NCBI GenBank assembly: GCA_031315995.1
Contig: JALDRG010000003.1
Span: 1 to 64,000, forward strand
Direction of reading: 5' to 3'
DNA length: 64,000 nucleotides
From: Nitrospira sp.
GTDB taxonomy: Bacteria; Nitrospirota; Nitrospiria; Nitrospirales; Nitrospiraceae
Shown: piece after piece, positions 9,316 through 18,071 of the stretch
How positions within the stretch are numbered: position 1 is the stretch's first letter
How the letters are laid out: every line of letters begins with the position of its first letter
Program-made: the position numbers and the translations under genes
Notes under the pieces: model-generated
Seen by the model: only the letters and a program-made list of their open reading frames with translations
The model's database searches: none
Told to the model about the DNA's origin: nothing

Positions 9316-10572
9316 ATGAACGAATTCGACACTCACACGTTCCGGCTTGCCGTCGCCCAATTCAATGAAGCCGCCGAGACCATGGGCCTCGAGACCAATC
9401 TCCGTGAGCGACTGAAACTTCCGCAGCGTTCCCTACTCGTCAGCATCCCGGTGAAGATGGATGACGGGCATGTGGAAGTCTTCACCGGCTATCGTGTGCA
9501 ACACGACTCCGCGCGGGGCCCCTGCAAGGGAGGCATCCGGTATCATCCTGACGTGAACCTGGGCGAAGTCGCGGCACTGGCCATGTGGATGACCTGGAAA
9601 TGTGCCCTCGCGGACCTACCCTATGGCGGAGCGAAGGGCGGCGTCAAGGTGGATCCCAAGAAACTGTCCCGCGGCGAACTGCAACGCCTGACGCGGCGGT
9701 ATGCCGCAGAAATCTTTCCGCTGATCGGCCCGGATAAGGATGTTCCGGCGCCCGATGTTGGGACCGATCAACAGATCATGGCCTGGATCATGGATACCTA
9801 CAGCCAGCAGGTCGGCTATGCCGTGCAAGGCGTCGTCACAGGCAAGCCGTTGTCGATCGGCGGCAGTTTGGGACGCGAGGAAGCGACCGGTCGGGGCGTC
9901 TCGTATGTCACGCTGGAAGCTTTGCAGCACCTGAAGATGGACGTGACCAATGCCACCGTCGCCATTCAAGGGTTCGGCAATGTCGGTTCGCATACCGCTC
10001 TGATCATGCAGCAGGCCGGCGCGCGAATCGTGGCCGTCAGCGACGTCGGCGGGGGATTATACAACCCGAAGGGCCTGGACATTGCCGAAGTGCTCCATCG
10101 CTATCGCGACCAACACGAACCGTTAGGCGAGATCGCGCTGGGGGAGTCGATCACGAACGAAGAGTTGTTGCAACTGGACTGTTCCGTCTTGGTTCCCGCG
10201 GCGCTGTCCGAACAAATCACCGCCGCCAACGCTGGCAAGTTACGCTGCCGAATTCTAGCGGAGGGCGCGAACGGTCCGACGACCTTGGAGGCAGACCGCA
10301 TCCTGACCGACAAGGGTGTGTTTATCATTCCCGATATTCTGACGAACTCGGGAGGCGTGATCGTCTCCTATTTTGAATGGGTGCAGGACGTGCAGCGCTT
10401 CTTCTGGAAGGCCAAAGATATTCAAGACCGGCTACAAGACATCATTACCAGCGCCTTCCACCGAACCTTGCAGTTTTCAGCGAAGAAAAAGACGACCATG
10501 CGGATGGCGGCCTTGATGTCGGGCATCGACAAGGTCGCCCAAGCGCATCTTCAACGTGGCCTCTATCCTTAA
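9316..10572 (+). CDS. gdhA: Glutamate dehydrogenase (Glu/Leu/Phe/Val dehydrogenase family)
   Basis: A 418-residue enzyme interconverting glutamate and 2-oxoglutarate plus ammonia. The substrate domain has 'GGIRYHPDVNLGEV' and the catalytic-lysine motif 'PYGGAKGGVKVDP' (K107). The Rossmann domain shows GFGNVGSHTA (residues 219-228). 'PDILTNSGGVIVSYFEW' is the conserved C-terminal motif. The length fits the hexameric class shared by archaea and many bacteria. The ATG at 9316 follows GAGGAG at 9303-9308. Coenzyme preference cannot be read with certainty. In an ammonia-handling organism it would link nitrogen assimilation to the TCA cycle. Confidence 0.95.
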   Translation: MNEFDTHTFRLAVAQFNEAAETMGLETNLRERLKLPQRSLLVSIPVKMDDGHVEVFTGYRVQHDSARGPCKGGIRYHPDVNLGEVAALAMWMTWKCALADLPYGGAKGGVKVDPKKLSRGELQRLTRRYAAEIFPLIGPDKDVPAPDVGTDQQIMAWIMDTYSQQVGYAVQGVVTGKPLSIGGSLGREEATGRGVSYVTLEALQHLKMDVTNATVAIQGFGNVGSHTALIMQQAGARIVAVSDVGGGLYNPKGLDIAEVLHRYRDQHEPLGEIALGESITNEELLQLDCSVLVPAALSEQITAANAGKLRCRILAEGANGPTTLEADRILTDKGVFIIPDILTNSGGVIVSYFEWVQDVQRFFWKAKDIQDRLQDIITSAFHRTLQFSAKKKTTMRMAALMSGIDKVAQAHLQRGLYP

Positions 10573-10604
10573 GTCAAGAGGATGACGAGGCACTCGTCCT
10601 CACC

Positions 10605-10991
10605 ATGACACGGTACCTGCTTGCAGCGATTGCTGCGCTCTGGATGGCCGATGGGCTCGCTCTTCTCAGCGTCCCCCTCCTCGTAGTCCAACGGGTCCAG
10701 GGCTCACTTCAGCAGAGCCCACAACTCCTCCGCTGGGAAGCCATCGGCATCTGCCTCGGGGGGATTCTGCTCTTCTGGTCGGGGCAGCTTCCCTATCAGC
10801 CTCTGTGGTGGTTCACCGGGGGCGCCATGGTCGTCACAGGGGCCTTCCTTGCCTGGGGACCCGCCACGTGGCGCACTCCTCTCTTGGCCTGGTGCTTCAC
10901 TCGCGAGGCCATTGACTATCGTTTTTTCGGATTGTGGTTGTGCCTGCTTGCCGTCCTGCTCCTGCATGCGTTAGGGTTGTTGGGCGGGTAA
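10605..10991 (+). CDS. Small polytopic membrane protein
   Basis: A 128-residue protein dominated by hydrophobic segments: about residues 1-25 (LLAAIAALWMADGLALL...), 45-62 (AIGICLGGILLFWSG), 68-85 and 104-126 (FGLWLCLLAVLLLHALGLL). About four membrane passes are expected. No family signature is recognisable. It follows gdhA by 32 bases on the same strand and may be cotranscribed. The ribosome site is weak (a GAGG about 14 bases upstream), so the start is uncertain. Confidence 0.6.
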   Translation: MTRYLLAAIAALWMADGLALLSVPLLVVQRVQGSLQQSPQLLRWEAIGICLGGILLFWSGQLPYQPLWWFTGGAMVVTGAFLAWGPATWRTPLLAWCFTREAIDYRFFGLWLCLLAVLLLHALGLLGG

Positions 10992-11029
10992 CTCTTTTCA
11001 CTGGGCAGGGATCGATCGAGACCATCGGG

Positions 11030-11323
11030 ATGAGCCACCAAGACATCGCCGCACTCTGGGACGAGCATAGCCGCGAAGGCTGGCCGCGCTTTTCCAGCCC
11101 CAACGAAGGACAACTCATGACGCTGGATACCGTCATCGGCGGCTGCGCGGTGTTCTATCTCGATGGGCAAGCGGAGATGGACAGCCAGCGTATCGCCATT
11201 CTTCAGGACTGCGTGGCCGACCTCGATACGCTTCTCGATGACCTGAGCGAAGACAGCTTGAGTTATTTTCAGCGCCTCCGCAGACTGGCCACCGCTCTCG
11301 CCCAATTGAATCAACCCACGTAA
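11030..11323 (+). CDS. Conserved-looking small soluble protein, unknown
   Basis: A 97-residue acidic protein starting 'MSHQDIAALWDEHSREGWPR'. It contains 'GQLMTLDTVIGGCAVFYLDG' and ends with a helical region 'DCVADLDTLLDDLSEDSLSY' followed by 'FQRLRRLATALAQL'. The amphipathic helices and balanced composition make it look like a real gene rather than noise. No known domain is evident. It lies 38 bases after the membrane protein gene on the same strand. The ribosome site is weak. Confidence 0.6.
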   Translation: MSHQDIAALWDEHSREGWPRFSSPNEGQLMTLDTVIGGCAVFYLDGQAEMDSQRIAILQDCVADLDTLLDDLSEDSLSYFQRLRRLATALAQLNQPT

Positions 11324-11703
11324 CTTCGACGCCACAGCGGCCTTCTCTCAAATTTCGAGGTCAGAATCCGCCGGTTTCGCCGCCCCCTCGCTCAGCGACA
11401 CCATGGCCTGGCTGAGGAGAGATTTGGAACGCTCTGCCGGACCACCATGCAGCACGGGTTTTCCACCTCCGAATAGTCCACCAAGAAGCCAGGAAGGCGG
11501 GAAAGATGAACGGGGCTCCGCTTCCTATTCGCCCCCCTCACCCCTGTTCTTGAGCCGCAGGACAGACAGAACCCTCGCCGCGACCTTGAAAATCAGACGA
11601 CGCGTTAGATAGAATACCGTGATTCGTGAGTCATTCCCCTGAAATCCGGTACCGAATGTCAGAGCGGCGTACGTTCTGAAGATCCGTTCCTAAGGAGGCC
11701 TTC
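11324..11703. other. Intergenic region without a supported gene
   Basis: This 380-base stretch has open frames, for example around 11403-11612, but their Pro/Ser/Arg-rich translations look like noise. An AAGGAGG at 11692-11698 serves the next gene. No RNA gene or convincing terminator was recognised. Confidence 0.5.
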
Positions 11704-12234
11704 ATGATGCAGCGCAAGTGGGCGGTCACAGCCTTGATGGCGACGATGGGCGCTCTTTGTCTCGCTGCCACCGTGACCGCCGAGCCGTATGAACTCAGCA
11801 AGAACGATTTGACCGATCCCAAAGGCATTAAGAGCCAGGAAGTGTCCCTCTTCGGTATCAAGCTAGGCGATGACGAAGGGAGAGCGCTCGAGGGGTTGGT
11901 AAACGAAAAGATCCCCGGCATCAAGGCCGAACAAGAGGCCACGTTTATTTTCTTGCTCGATCAACGGAAACCGACCGGCCCGATGGCCGGGGTTCGGGTA
12001 CAAGACGGCAAGGTCGATCTCATTTTCATCAACAATCGCTTTGCCTATAAAACTCGCGGGATCTTTCGCAACGTGCTCAATAGCGAGAGTCCGGATGATG
12101 TCCGAAAGCTCCTGGGCAAGGAAGATTATGGCGACGAAAACGTCATGGGCGCCCTGCTCGCGTATGACAAACAGGGCTTCCAGGTCAACTACCTCGGGAA
12201 AGACGTCAACGTGGAGTTTTCGCTTCCCCACTAA
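11704..12234 (+). CDS. Exported protein of unknown function
   Basis: A 176-residue protein with a signal peptide: 'MMQRKWAVTALMATMGALCL' with cleavage probably after AATVTA near residue 26. The mature part contains 'SLFGIKLGDDEGRAL' and later 'VNEKIPG', 'DLIFINNRFAYKTRG' and 'DVRKLLGKEDYGDE', ending in a beta hairpin 'GFQVNYLGKDVNVEFSLP'. The arrangement 'FGIKLGDD...DVRKLLGKED' resembles small periplasmic proteins that measure a substrate in a lipoprotein-like fold, but no family can be named. The ribosome site AAGGAGG is excellent. It is probably monocistronic, facing the convergent carboxypeptidase gene. Confidence 0.8.
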   Translation: MMQRKWAVTALMATMGALCLAATVTAEPYELSKNDLTDPKGIKSQEVSLFGIKLGDDEGRALEGLVNEKIPGIKAEQEATFIFLLDQRKPTGPMAGVRVQDGKVDLIFINNRFAYKTRGIFRNVLNSESPDDVRKLLGKEDYGDENVMGALLAYDKQGFQVNYLGKDVNVEFSLPH

Positions 12235-12355
12235 ACCCTAAACCCTCTCGCCGAGCGCACCCGCTCCCGCGTACTCAACCTGCCGGCAATATCCCCACGC
12301 CGTCTGGGCCGACTCCCTGACGAAATCCATTCTGGCAGTAAGATACCGTCCTGCG

Positions 12356-12376
12356 GGTTTCGCCCACGGCGAAACC
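12356..12376. terminator. Perfect hairpin between convergent genes
   Basis: GGTTTCGCC and GGCGAAACC form a perfect 9-bp stem with the loop CAC. It lies between the rightward exported-protein gene and the leftward carboxypeptidase gene. It could act as a bidirectional terminator, although no T-tract follows on either strand. Confidence 0.45.
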
Positions 12377-12413
12377 GACACAGGGGAGAATCCCGATAGG
12401 AGGCAGCAGAACG

Positions 12414-13343
12414 CTAGCGGGAAAGGCTGGCGCGGCTGTCACTGAGCCGCAGACCGTAATTGATCAGGCTCGTCGCCGTATTCCAGCGACGCTTGGAGTT
12501 GAGAATGACCAGCAGCAGATCGCTGCCGTCTTGGGAGACTTTGGCAATGAGGCATCGGCCGGCCTTGGATGTGAACCCTGTCTTGACTCCCTGCACTCCA
12601 GGAATTCTCCCCAGGAGCCGGTTGGTCGTGCGCAAGACATAGGCCCGGTGTTCATTGATCGGCATGATGATTTCCCGCTCTTCACGGACCAATTCGTTAA
12701 ACACGGGGTGATGCAAGGCAATCTCGCTGAGTGTGGCCAGATCTTCCGCCGTCGAATAGTGTTCGGGCGCATCGAATCCGCAGGCGTTGCTGAAATGGGT
12801 ATTGTGTAATTCGAGCGCGGCGGCCTTCGCGTTCATGAGATCGACAAACCGCTCTTCGTCCCCACCGACATGCTCGCTGGCCGCTAGACAGGCGTCGTTC
12901 GCCGATACGATCAGCATGGCCTTCAACAAATCTTCCAGACGAAAAATCTGACCCGTCCGAAGCCGTAAGTGCGTCTTGTGCGCGCGCGCGGCCTTCGGGC
13001 TGACGGTGACTTCGTCATCAAGATGCCCATATTCCAGAATGACCAAGGCCGACATGATCTTGGTGAGACTGGCCGGAGACAGCCGCTTTTCGCTTTCAAA
13101 CTGATACAGGGTCCTCCCCGTCTTCAATTCCTTGAGCAAAATGCTATGCGCCGGCACATGCCGCCATCGAAGACTGTGATGCGCTTGCTTGGCCGACGGG
13201 ACCGGTCGCGGATCAAAGGGTACCGTAATCACTTCGTCATCCACGTCACCCTCGACGGCCAACGCCGGACCACCCCAGAGGGCGAACAAGAACGCCAGGA
13301 CTCCAACGCTATATATCGGCAGAGTACGATGTGAAAGGTTCAT
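12414..13343 (-). CDS. D-alanyl-D-alanine carboxypeptidase (penicillin-binding protein 5 type)
   Basis: A 309-residue serine peptidase of family S11 that trims the terminal D-Ala from peptidoglycan stem peptides in the periplasm. The signal peptide ends near 'WGGPALA' (residue 29). The catalytic motifs are S92-L-T-K95, S147-A-N149 and K254-T-G. The protein ends soon after the catalytic domain and lacks the C-terminal beta domain and amphipathic anchor of E. coli PBP5, so it may be periplasmic. I chose the ATG at 13343 because it begins directly before the signal peptide; a GTG at 13394 is possible. Confidence 0.93.
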   Translation of the reverse strand: MNLSHRTLPIYSVGVLAFLFALWGGPALAVEGDVDDEVITVPFDPRPVPSAKQAHHSLRWRHVPAHSILLKELKTGRTLYQFESEKRLSPASLTKIMSALVILEYGHLDDEVTVSPKAARAHKTHLRLRTGQIFRLEDLLKAMLIVSANDACLAASEHVGGDEERFVDLMNAKAAALELHNTHFSNACGFDAPEHYSTAEDLATLSEIALHHPVFNELVREEREIIMPINEHRAYVLRTTNRLLGRIPGVQGVKTGFTSKAGRCLIAKVSQDGSDLLLVILNSKRRWNTATSLINYGLRLSDSRASLSR

Positions 13344-13390
13344 GCAGAGGGTCTGTGCTTTCTTGTGACGAACAGACTGAATCTGACCGG

Positions 13391-13579
13391 TCACAGGGTA
13401 TAGGTTTCTCGAACCTTCGAGCCGCTCAGGCTGCTGGAGATCACCTTATGAAAGAATCGGAGCAAGTCGGCGAGGTCTATCCAAAATCCACAATTCAAGC
13501 AACGAGCATAGAGACGGCGATTCATGAGCGTATAATGCCGCTCCACCATCATGAATCCCTTGCATTTCAGGCAGTGCAT
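13391..13579 (-). CDS. Small zinc-ribbon-like protein
   Basis: A 62-residue protein with two Cys pairs, 'MHCLKCKG' and 'RCLNCGFW', about 24 residues apart, the spacing of a four-Cys zinc ribbon. The C-terminal half is helical and basic. It lies just upstream of the carboxypeptidase gene on the same strand. The start is supported only by a G-rich stretch before the ATG. The two CxxC knuckles are the main evidence that the gene is real. A nucleic-acid or protein-binding role is inference. Confidence 0.5.
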   Translation of the reverse strand: MHCLKCKGFMMVERHYTLMNRRLYARCLNCGFWIDLADLLRFFHKVISSSLSGSKVRETYTL

Positions 13580-13657
13580 CCCCCAACCTTTGTCCCTTTG
13601 AGCTGTTTCCCAAACGTCTCGGCGCCTCTCGGACCGATACGCACGCCGTCACTCTGT

Positions 13658-13858
13658 TTAACGGAGACGATTGAGGATGAGGGCGAGGCAGCCGGCCAAC
13701 AACCCACCCCCGAAGATCGTGGTGCCAAAGGAAAGGATTGCGCTCGAGCTCCCCGTCGGGTTGGCTCCTGAGACTAGATCGCGCACTCCGCCTTGAACCA
13801 TCAAGACTGCCAGCGTCGTCAGGCAGCCCATGCTAAACCACCACAAAAACGATCGCAC
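13658..13858 (-). CDS. Small membrane protein with two predicted helices
   Basis: A 66-residue protein with two hydrophobic segments, 'FLWWFSMGCLTTLAVLMVQG' (residues 4-23) and 'FGTTIFGGGLLAGCLALIL' (residues 44-62), ending in a short basic tail NRLR. The arrangement of a small membrane hairpin with a basic end is plausible for a real gene. There is no recognisable family and no strong ribosome site. It lies on the same strand as the zinc-ribbon and carboxypeptidase genes. Confidence 0.4.
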   Translation of the reverse strand: MRSFLWWFSMGCLTTLAVLMVQGGVRDLVSGANPTGSSSAILSFGTTIFGGGLLAGCLALILNRLR

Positions 13859-13997
13859 GAGCCCCCACGTCCGGTGGCTGAAAATGGCGCGGCCCCTTGT
13901 CCGACAGCCTTTTCGAACTCTATCCGAGCCCTACCGAGGTGTCAAGCAAACCGGCTGTCTTCTCTTCGGTTCAACCGCAGCAAACCTGAATCGGCTG

Positions 13998-15197
13998 CTA
14001 CTCCGTCGCGCGATTGGCCGGCGCCTGCCCCTTGTGGCCGTGATGCAAAAATATTGAAACACTGCCGGCGCCGTTATCCGCCGTCACCAAACCCGGCTCT
14101 TCCATGTTATCTGCGGAGACACGATAACTCGCGACGGCAAACGGACCGTTTTTTGTGCGGTAGTTGCGTGGCGGATAATGAAATGTGCCGTCTCCTCGCC
14201 CGAAGAGAATCGAGAGGTCGGTGGATTGCAGATTGACGATGGCGACATCGGCGATATGATCGCCGTCAAAGTCATGGGCCGTCCCGAAATTCGGGCTGGC
14301 ATCGGCGCCGGAATCCTTGCCCGGCTGAAACGTGGCGTTGCCGTTGCCAAGAAACGTGGTGAAGCTGTCCCCTTCTCCATTGATGACTAAGAGATCCGCC
14401 AACTGATCGTTATTGAAATCGGCGAAACTGACACCCAGCGGCCGTCTTCCTGTCTTATAGTCTTTCGGATCTCGAAACGTCCCGTCACCGTTGCCGATCC
14501 ATATGGACACGGCGCTCAACATCGGCCCGCCGTTCGTTACCACCAAGTCAGGCTTGCCGTCCTGATTGAGATCGCGCAAGGCGACCGAGGTGGGGGTGTC
14601 GCCGTACTCGTACTGCACTCCAGGGCGAAAGGCCCCGCTGGCGCTCCCGAGAAAAATCTTCACCTTATCGTTGCGCAACGCCACCACCAGGTCGGGATGG
14701 CCGTCCCCGTTCACATCGTCGCTGGCGACAGAGACCGGTGTGCGATGAACCGGATACTGCGGCCCTTCGTCGAACTTCCCGTTGCCTCGACCAAACAGAA
14801 TGGAAACCTGATCACTGCCCGAGCAGGCCAGCACCAGATCAAGTTGAGCATCGTGATTAAAATCGTTGATGGCCAGAGAGCGAGGCTCCTGGCACACTTT
14901 CACCTGAATCTGATCCCGAAACGTTCCGTCGCCGTTCCCGAAGAGCAGTGAAATCGTATTGCTCGAAATATTCGTTGTGATGAGGTCCGTGATTTGATCC
15001 CGGTCGAAGTCCGCCGTGGTGACGGTGGTCGGATTCTTACCGACCGGATAACTGGCAAAGTAGTAGAAGGGGTCCGGCGGAATATAGGGGTCGGCCTTCG
15101 AACAGGCGGAGAGCATGGCCACACCGGCCAACAACGCCGATCCGATACCGAACATCGACGGAATCTTGATGGCCCGGCGGTCGGCGGTCATATTCAT
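13998..15197 (-). CDS. FG-GAP/VCBS repeat lipoprotein (beta-propeller)
   Basis: A 399-residue protein with a lipoprotein signal ('GVAMLSACSK', Cys near residue 31), so it is probably anchored in a membrane facing the periplasm or outside. The rest consists of about seven repeats, each with a Dx[DN]xDx[xx]D calcium-type loop such as DFDRDQITDL, DFNHDAQLDL, DVNGDGHPDL, DLNQDGKPDL, DFNNDQLADL and DFDGDHIADV, alternating with 'LFGNGDGTF'-type strands. This is the integrin-like seven-bladed propeller fold. Such proteins bind ligands or partners outside the cell; the ligand is unknown. The ATG at 15197 is chosen because it precedes the lipoprotein signal. Confidence 0.9.
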   Translation of the reverse strand: MNMTADRRAIKIPSMFGIGSALLAGVAMLSACSKADPYIPPDPFYYFASYPVGKNPTTVTTADFDRDQITDLITTNISSNTISLLFGNGDGTFRDQIQVKVCQEPRSLAINDFNHDAQLDLVLACSGSDQVSILFGRGNGKFDEGPQYPVHRTPVSVASDDVNGDGHPDLVVALRNDKVKIFLGSASGAFRPGVQYEYGDTPTSVALRDLNQDGKPDLVVTNGGPMLSAVSIWIGNGDGTFRDPKDYKTGRRPLGVSFADFNNDQLADLLVINGEGDSFTTFLGNGNATFQPGKDSGADASPNFGTAHDFDGDHIADVAIVNLQSTDLSILFGRGDGTFHYPPRNYRTKNGPFAVASYRVSADNMEEPGLVTADNGAGSVSIFLHHGHKGQAPANRATE

Positions 15198-15437
15198 CTC
15201 GTGACACAAGGCATGACATTCCGGCCAAGTCCATGCTTCGCCGCTCCTAATTCTCCCACGATGGGCGGAGTATACAGAGGCGCCTCCGGCTTCGCAACGA
15301 AACCATCCGTCTGCAGATTCCATCCCAAGATCGAGTCGCCGACTTGCCAAATGGACTGCGGCATCTAGGCCTTTCGCCCCTTTGAAATCTCGGAAAGTCT
15401 TAGGCTACAATGCGGGCCAAGTGTGGAGGAGGTGCCC

Positions 15438-15758
15438 ATGAGCAAGAAAGTCAATATCCCCTTGTCGATGTACGGTGTCGCAGAAGTGTTGAAATGGTGT
15501 GTCGATCGCAATAACGGCCGCGTGAGCGGTGTCGATACAGACGGCTTTAAGAAGATGCAGACGCTCCTGGCTGAGAAGCCGACTTCAAATGATTACCTGG
15601 CGCTGGATCAGTTCTGGAAGAAACAAGTCGTGCTGGAGCTGACGGAGGACGAGGTTTCAACCATCGACCGTTGTCTGTACGACATTCCAAACTTTGACAA
15701 CGAACCACTTCCCCAGATTCGCCACAAGTTCTGGCCTTCCGCCATCGGGGCTCACTAA
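15438..15758 (+). CDS. Small soluble protein of unknown function
   Basis: A 106-residue protein beginning MSKKVNIPLSMYGVAEVLKW. It contains 'NNGRVSGVDTDGFKKMQTLL' and a Trp/Lys-rich centre 'ALDQFWKKQVVLELTEDEVS', and ends with 'PQIRHKFWPSAIGAH'. The ribosome site GGAGGAGG (15425-15432) is very strong and fixes the start at 15438. No domain is recognised. A 12-bp hairpin lies about 32 bases downstream of its stop. It stands alone between divergent and convergent neighbours. Confidence 0.75.
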   Translation: MSKKVNIPLSMYGVAEVLKWCVDRNNGRVSGVDTDGFKKMQTLLAEKPTSNDYLALDQFWKKQVVLELTEDEVSTIDRCLYDIPNFDNEPLPQIRHKFWPSAIGAH

Positions 15759-16211
15759 GTCCGGCACTGACGGTCGCCTCAATTTTGCCGGCAACTCACA
15801 GATCTTCACCTCTGTGGGTTGCACGGGGGGATTGAGATGCGTGAGATCCCGCTACCTTTGCTCATGACTCCAGTCCACCCTTCGTTCATGCGAGAGAGCT
15901 TCGCATCATCGCCGCTGCCCACGCTTCGGAATGCTCACATCGACTGATCGAGGTTGATCAGATACCGATCCGTTCATCCACGCTCCAGCAGGCACACCAG
16001 GATCAAGGTCGACGGAGGTGGAGAAGTCGGCATGCGACTGCTGTTGCTGTGCGAGGGACCTGCCTGAGTCATCCCGCACATTCGGCTGGACAAGGCTTGA
16101 TGGGACTCCTGGGGGAAATCCCGCGGGCGAGGCGAGCTGGAGGTGGAACAGAGCTGCCTGTGAGTAGGCTGAGGCAAGGATAGGCAGTGGCCGTGAGGCC
16201 GCGAAGTGCCG
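15759..16211. other. Intergenic region with a 12-bp hairpin
   Basis: This 453-base gap lies between convergent genes. It contains a near-perfect hairpin, GCAACTCACAGA (15791-15802) with TCTGTGGGTTGC (15811-15822), one G-T pair, loop of 8, followed by ACGGGGGG rather than T residues. It may terminate the upstream small gene. The rest has only noise-like open frames and no RNA gene that I recognise. Confidence 0.45.
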
Positions 16212-18071
16212 TCATGCCTGATCGGTTCGTCGATTGAGGACCTGTGCAAGCCTTCGTGGAAGGTCGGCGGATTCAAGCTCTTCGATGGTCGTGGGGAGAG
16301 CGAGGGACCAGTTGGGATAGGTGCCGGATACAGACGGCATATTGGGGCGCTCGCTCACCTCGCCCGCGGTCTCCAACTCTGCGAGCACCACCGCAGAGGG
16401 AGAGTTCGACAGCTGTTCAACGGTCTTCATGATCACAAGGGTGACATCGGCGTCGGAATCGACCCCACTCGTCTCAGCGATCTTCTGCCGGAATTCCTCC
16501 TGCATGGCCTGATTTGGTGTCACCCCATATTCCCGCTGCATCTCCAGGTCCGCTCCGGTCCATACGCCTGCCAGGGTGGGTAAGTCGTGGGTCGTGACCG
16601 CGGCCAGAGCCTTTTCAGGATATTCCGATGGCGGCTCCTTCTCGAACCACAGGAGACGGTAAGAAAGGATGTTCTGTTCAGCCAACATCTCACGCACGCC
16701 TTCTTCTACCGTGCCCAGATCTTCCCCGACCACGATGGCTTTGGCGCGCTGGCTTTCCACAGCGAGGATCGCCAGAAGTTCCTTGGCCGAGTAGCGGACA
16801 AAGGCGCCGTCCTTAGGTTGGCAACCGTTCGGCACCCACCAGAGACGGAACAGACCCATGACATGGTCGATCCGAATCCCACCGGCATATCGGAGGATCG
16901 ATCGAATCGTCTGCCTGAACGGCTCATAACCCGCCGAGCGGAGCTTATGCGGAATGAAGGGTGGCAGACCCCAGTCCTGGCCCGTGGTGTTATAGAGATC
17001 CGGCGGAGCCCCGACGGTCATGTCGGCTGCGATCAGATCCTGCCATAACCAGGCGTCGGCTCCGTCAGGCGAAAATCCGATCGGGAGGTCCTGCATGAGT
17101 GGAACTGAGGTGGCGGCCCGTTTCAATTGCTGATTGAGCAACCACTGCAGCCACATGTGAAATTGGACCCGATCGACCTCAGCAGCGCCGAATGCCGCTA
17201 GGCCTGCTTGATCGGGGCGACGGTACTCCGGAGGCCATTCGTGCCAATTTGCGCCATGCTTCTCGGCCACGCAGCAAAAGAGCGCAAACTGCCGGAGGGA
17301 ATCGCCTTCCTGCCGTTGAAATAGGTCGAAGTCCTGATCTCCATCGAAATGCGACCAGAGGAGCTGTAAGGCTTCTTGTTTCAGTTGAAAGACCCGGTCC
17401 CGGTCGATGTGGCGGTCCTCGTTGAGGGCATGTCCGAGGGCGGCCAGGCGCGCAAGGTCGTGCCCGAGTCGCGCCGCTCCAGACACTTCTTCGATCCGCA
17501 GATATAGGGGGTTCAAAAACCGCCGGCTCGATGGAGAGTAGGGACTGGCTTCCTGCGGCAAGAGCGGCTGGGTCGCATGGAGCGGATTGACCAGGAACAG
17601 CCCTGCCCCGAGGCTTCGCGCCCAACTCGTCAAGCGGCGAAGGTCCGCCAGATCCCCCATCCCCCAGCTCGCTTGACTGCGCGTCGCATAGAGTTGTGCA
17701 CTCCAGCCCCAGATCCGAAGATCGTCGGGCAAATGGCATCGGCCCGGTGTGACGATGAGGCGCACCGATATGTCGGCACTGTCGTTGGGTGCGAGGCGGT
17801 GGTATCCAACGGGAAGATCGCTCGGCAATCGGTCGGTGACGGTGCTCACGCTGCCGTCTTCCAGCGTCAAGGTCGACGCTGCGTGAAGCGGAAGCGATTC
17901 GCCCTGGCGGATCACTGTGACGCTGTCGTCACACCATGAGGAGGCAGGGCTTGGAGGCTGACCCATGGACGTCTTGATGCGTGCCAGCGCTCCCTTGGGC
18001 ACCCGACGTTTCTTCCCGGCTGCATCTTCATAGGTAGCCTGAATGCCATATGCATCACTTTTCAATGGCAC
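16212..18071 (-). CDS. malQ: 4-alpha-glucanotransferase (amylomaltase, GH77)
   Basis: A 619-residue enzyme that transfers maltooligosaccharide segments, used in glycogen or maltodextrin metabolism. After an N-terminal beta-rich region (residues 1-125), the GH77 barrel starts at 'WGWSAQLYATRSQASWGMGD'. Catalytic residues are in 'GIRIDHVMGLFRLW' (nucleophile Asp), 'VVGEDLGTVEEGV' (acid/base Glu) and 'TTHDLPTLAG' (third Asp). The N-terminal extension resembles the long MalQ of proteobacteria. The start is a GTG at 18071 with GGAGACGG upstream. No other glycogen gene is nearby. Confidence 0.94.
   Translation of the reverse strand: MPLKSDAYGIQATYEDAAGKKRRVPKGALARIKTSMGQPPSPASSWCDDSVTVIRQGESLPLHAASTLTLEDGSVSTVTDRLPSDLPVGYHRLAPNDSADISVRLIVTPGRCHLPDDLRIWGWSAQLYATRSQASWGMGDLADLRRLTSWARSLGAGLFLVNPLHATQPLLPQEASPYSPSSRRFLNPLYLRIEEVSGAARLGHDLARLAALGHALNEDRHIDRDRVFQLKQEALQLLWSHFDGDQDFDLFQRQEGDSLRQFALFCCVAEKHGANWHEWPPEYRRPDQAGLAAFGAAEVDRVQFHMWLQWLLNQQLKRAATSVPLMQDLPIGFSPDGADAWLWQDLIAADMTVGAPPDLYNTTGQDWGLPPFIPHKLRSAGYEPFRQTIRSILRYAGGIRIDHVMGLFRLWWVPNGCQPKDGAFVRYSAKELLAILAVESQRAKAIVVGEDLGTVEEGVREMLAEQNILSYRLLWFEKEPPSEYPEKALAAVTTHDLPTLAGVWTGADLEMQREYGVTPNQAMQEEFRQKIAETSGVDSDADVTLVIMKTVEQLSNSPSAVVLAELETAGEVSERPNMPSVSGTYPNWSLALPTTIEELESADLPRRLAQVLNRRTDQA

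Noticed and set aside
11403-11612. A 69-codon frame in the gap before the exported protein
   Set aside because: Low-complexity Pro/Ser/Arg-rich translation without a ribosome site.
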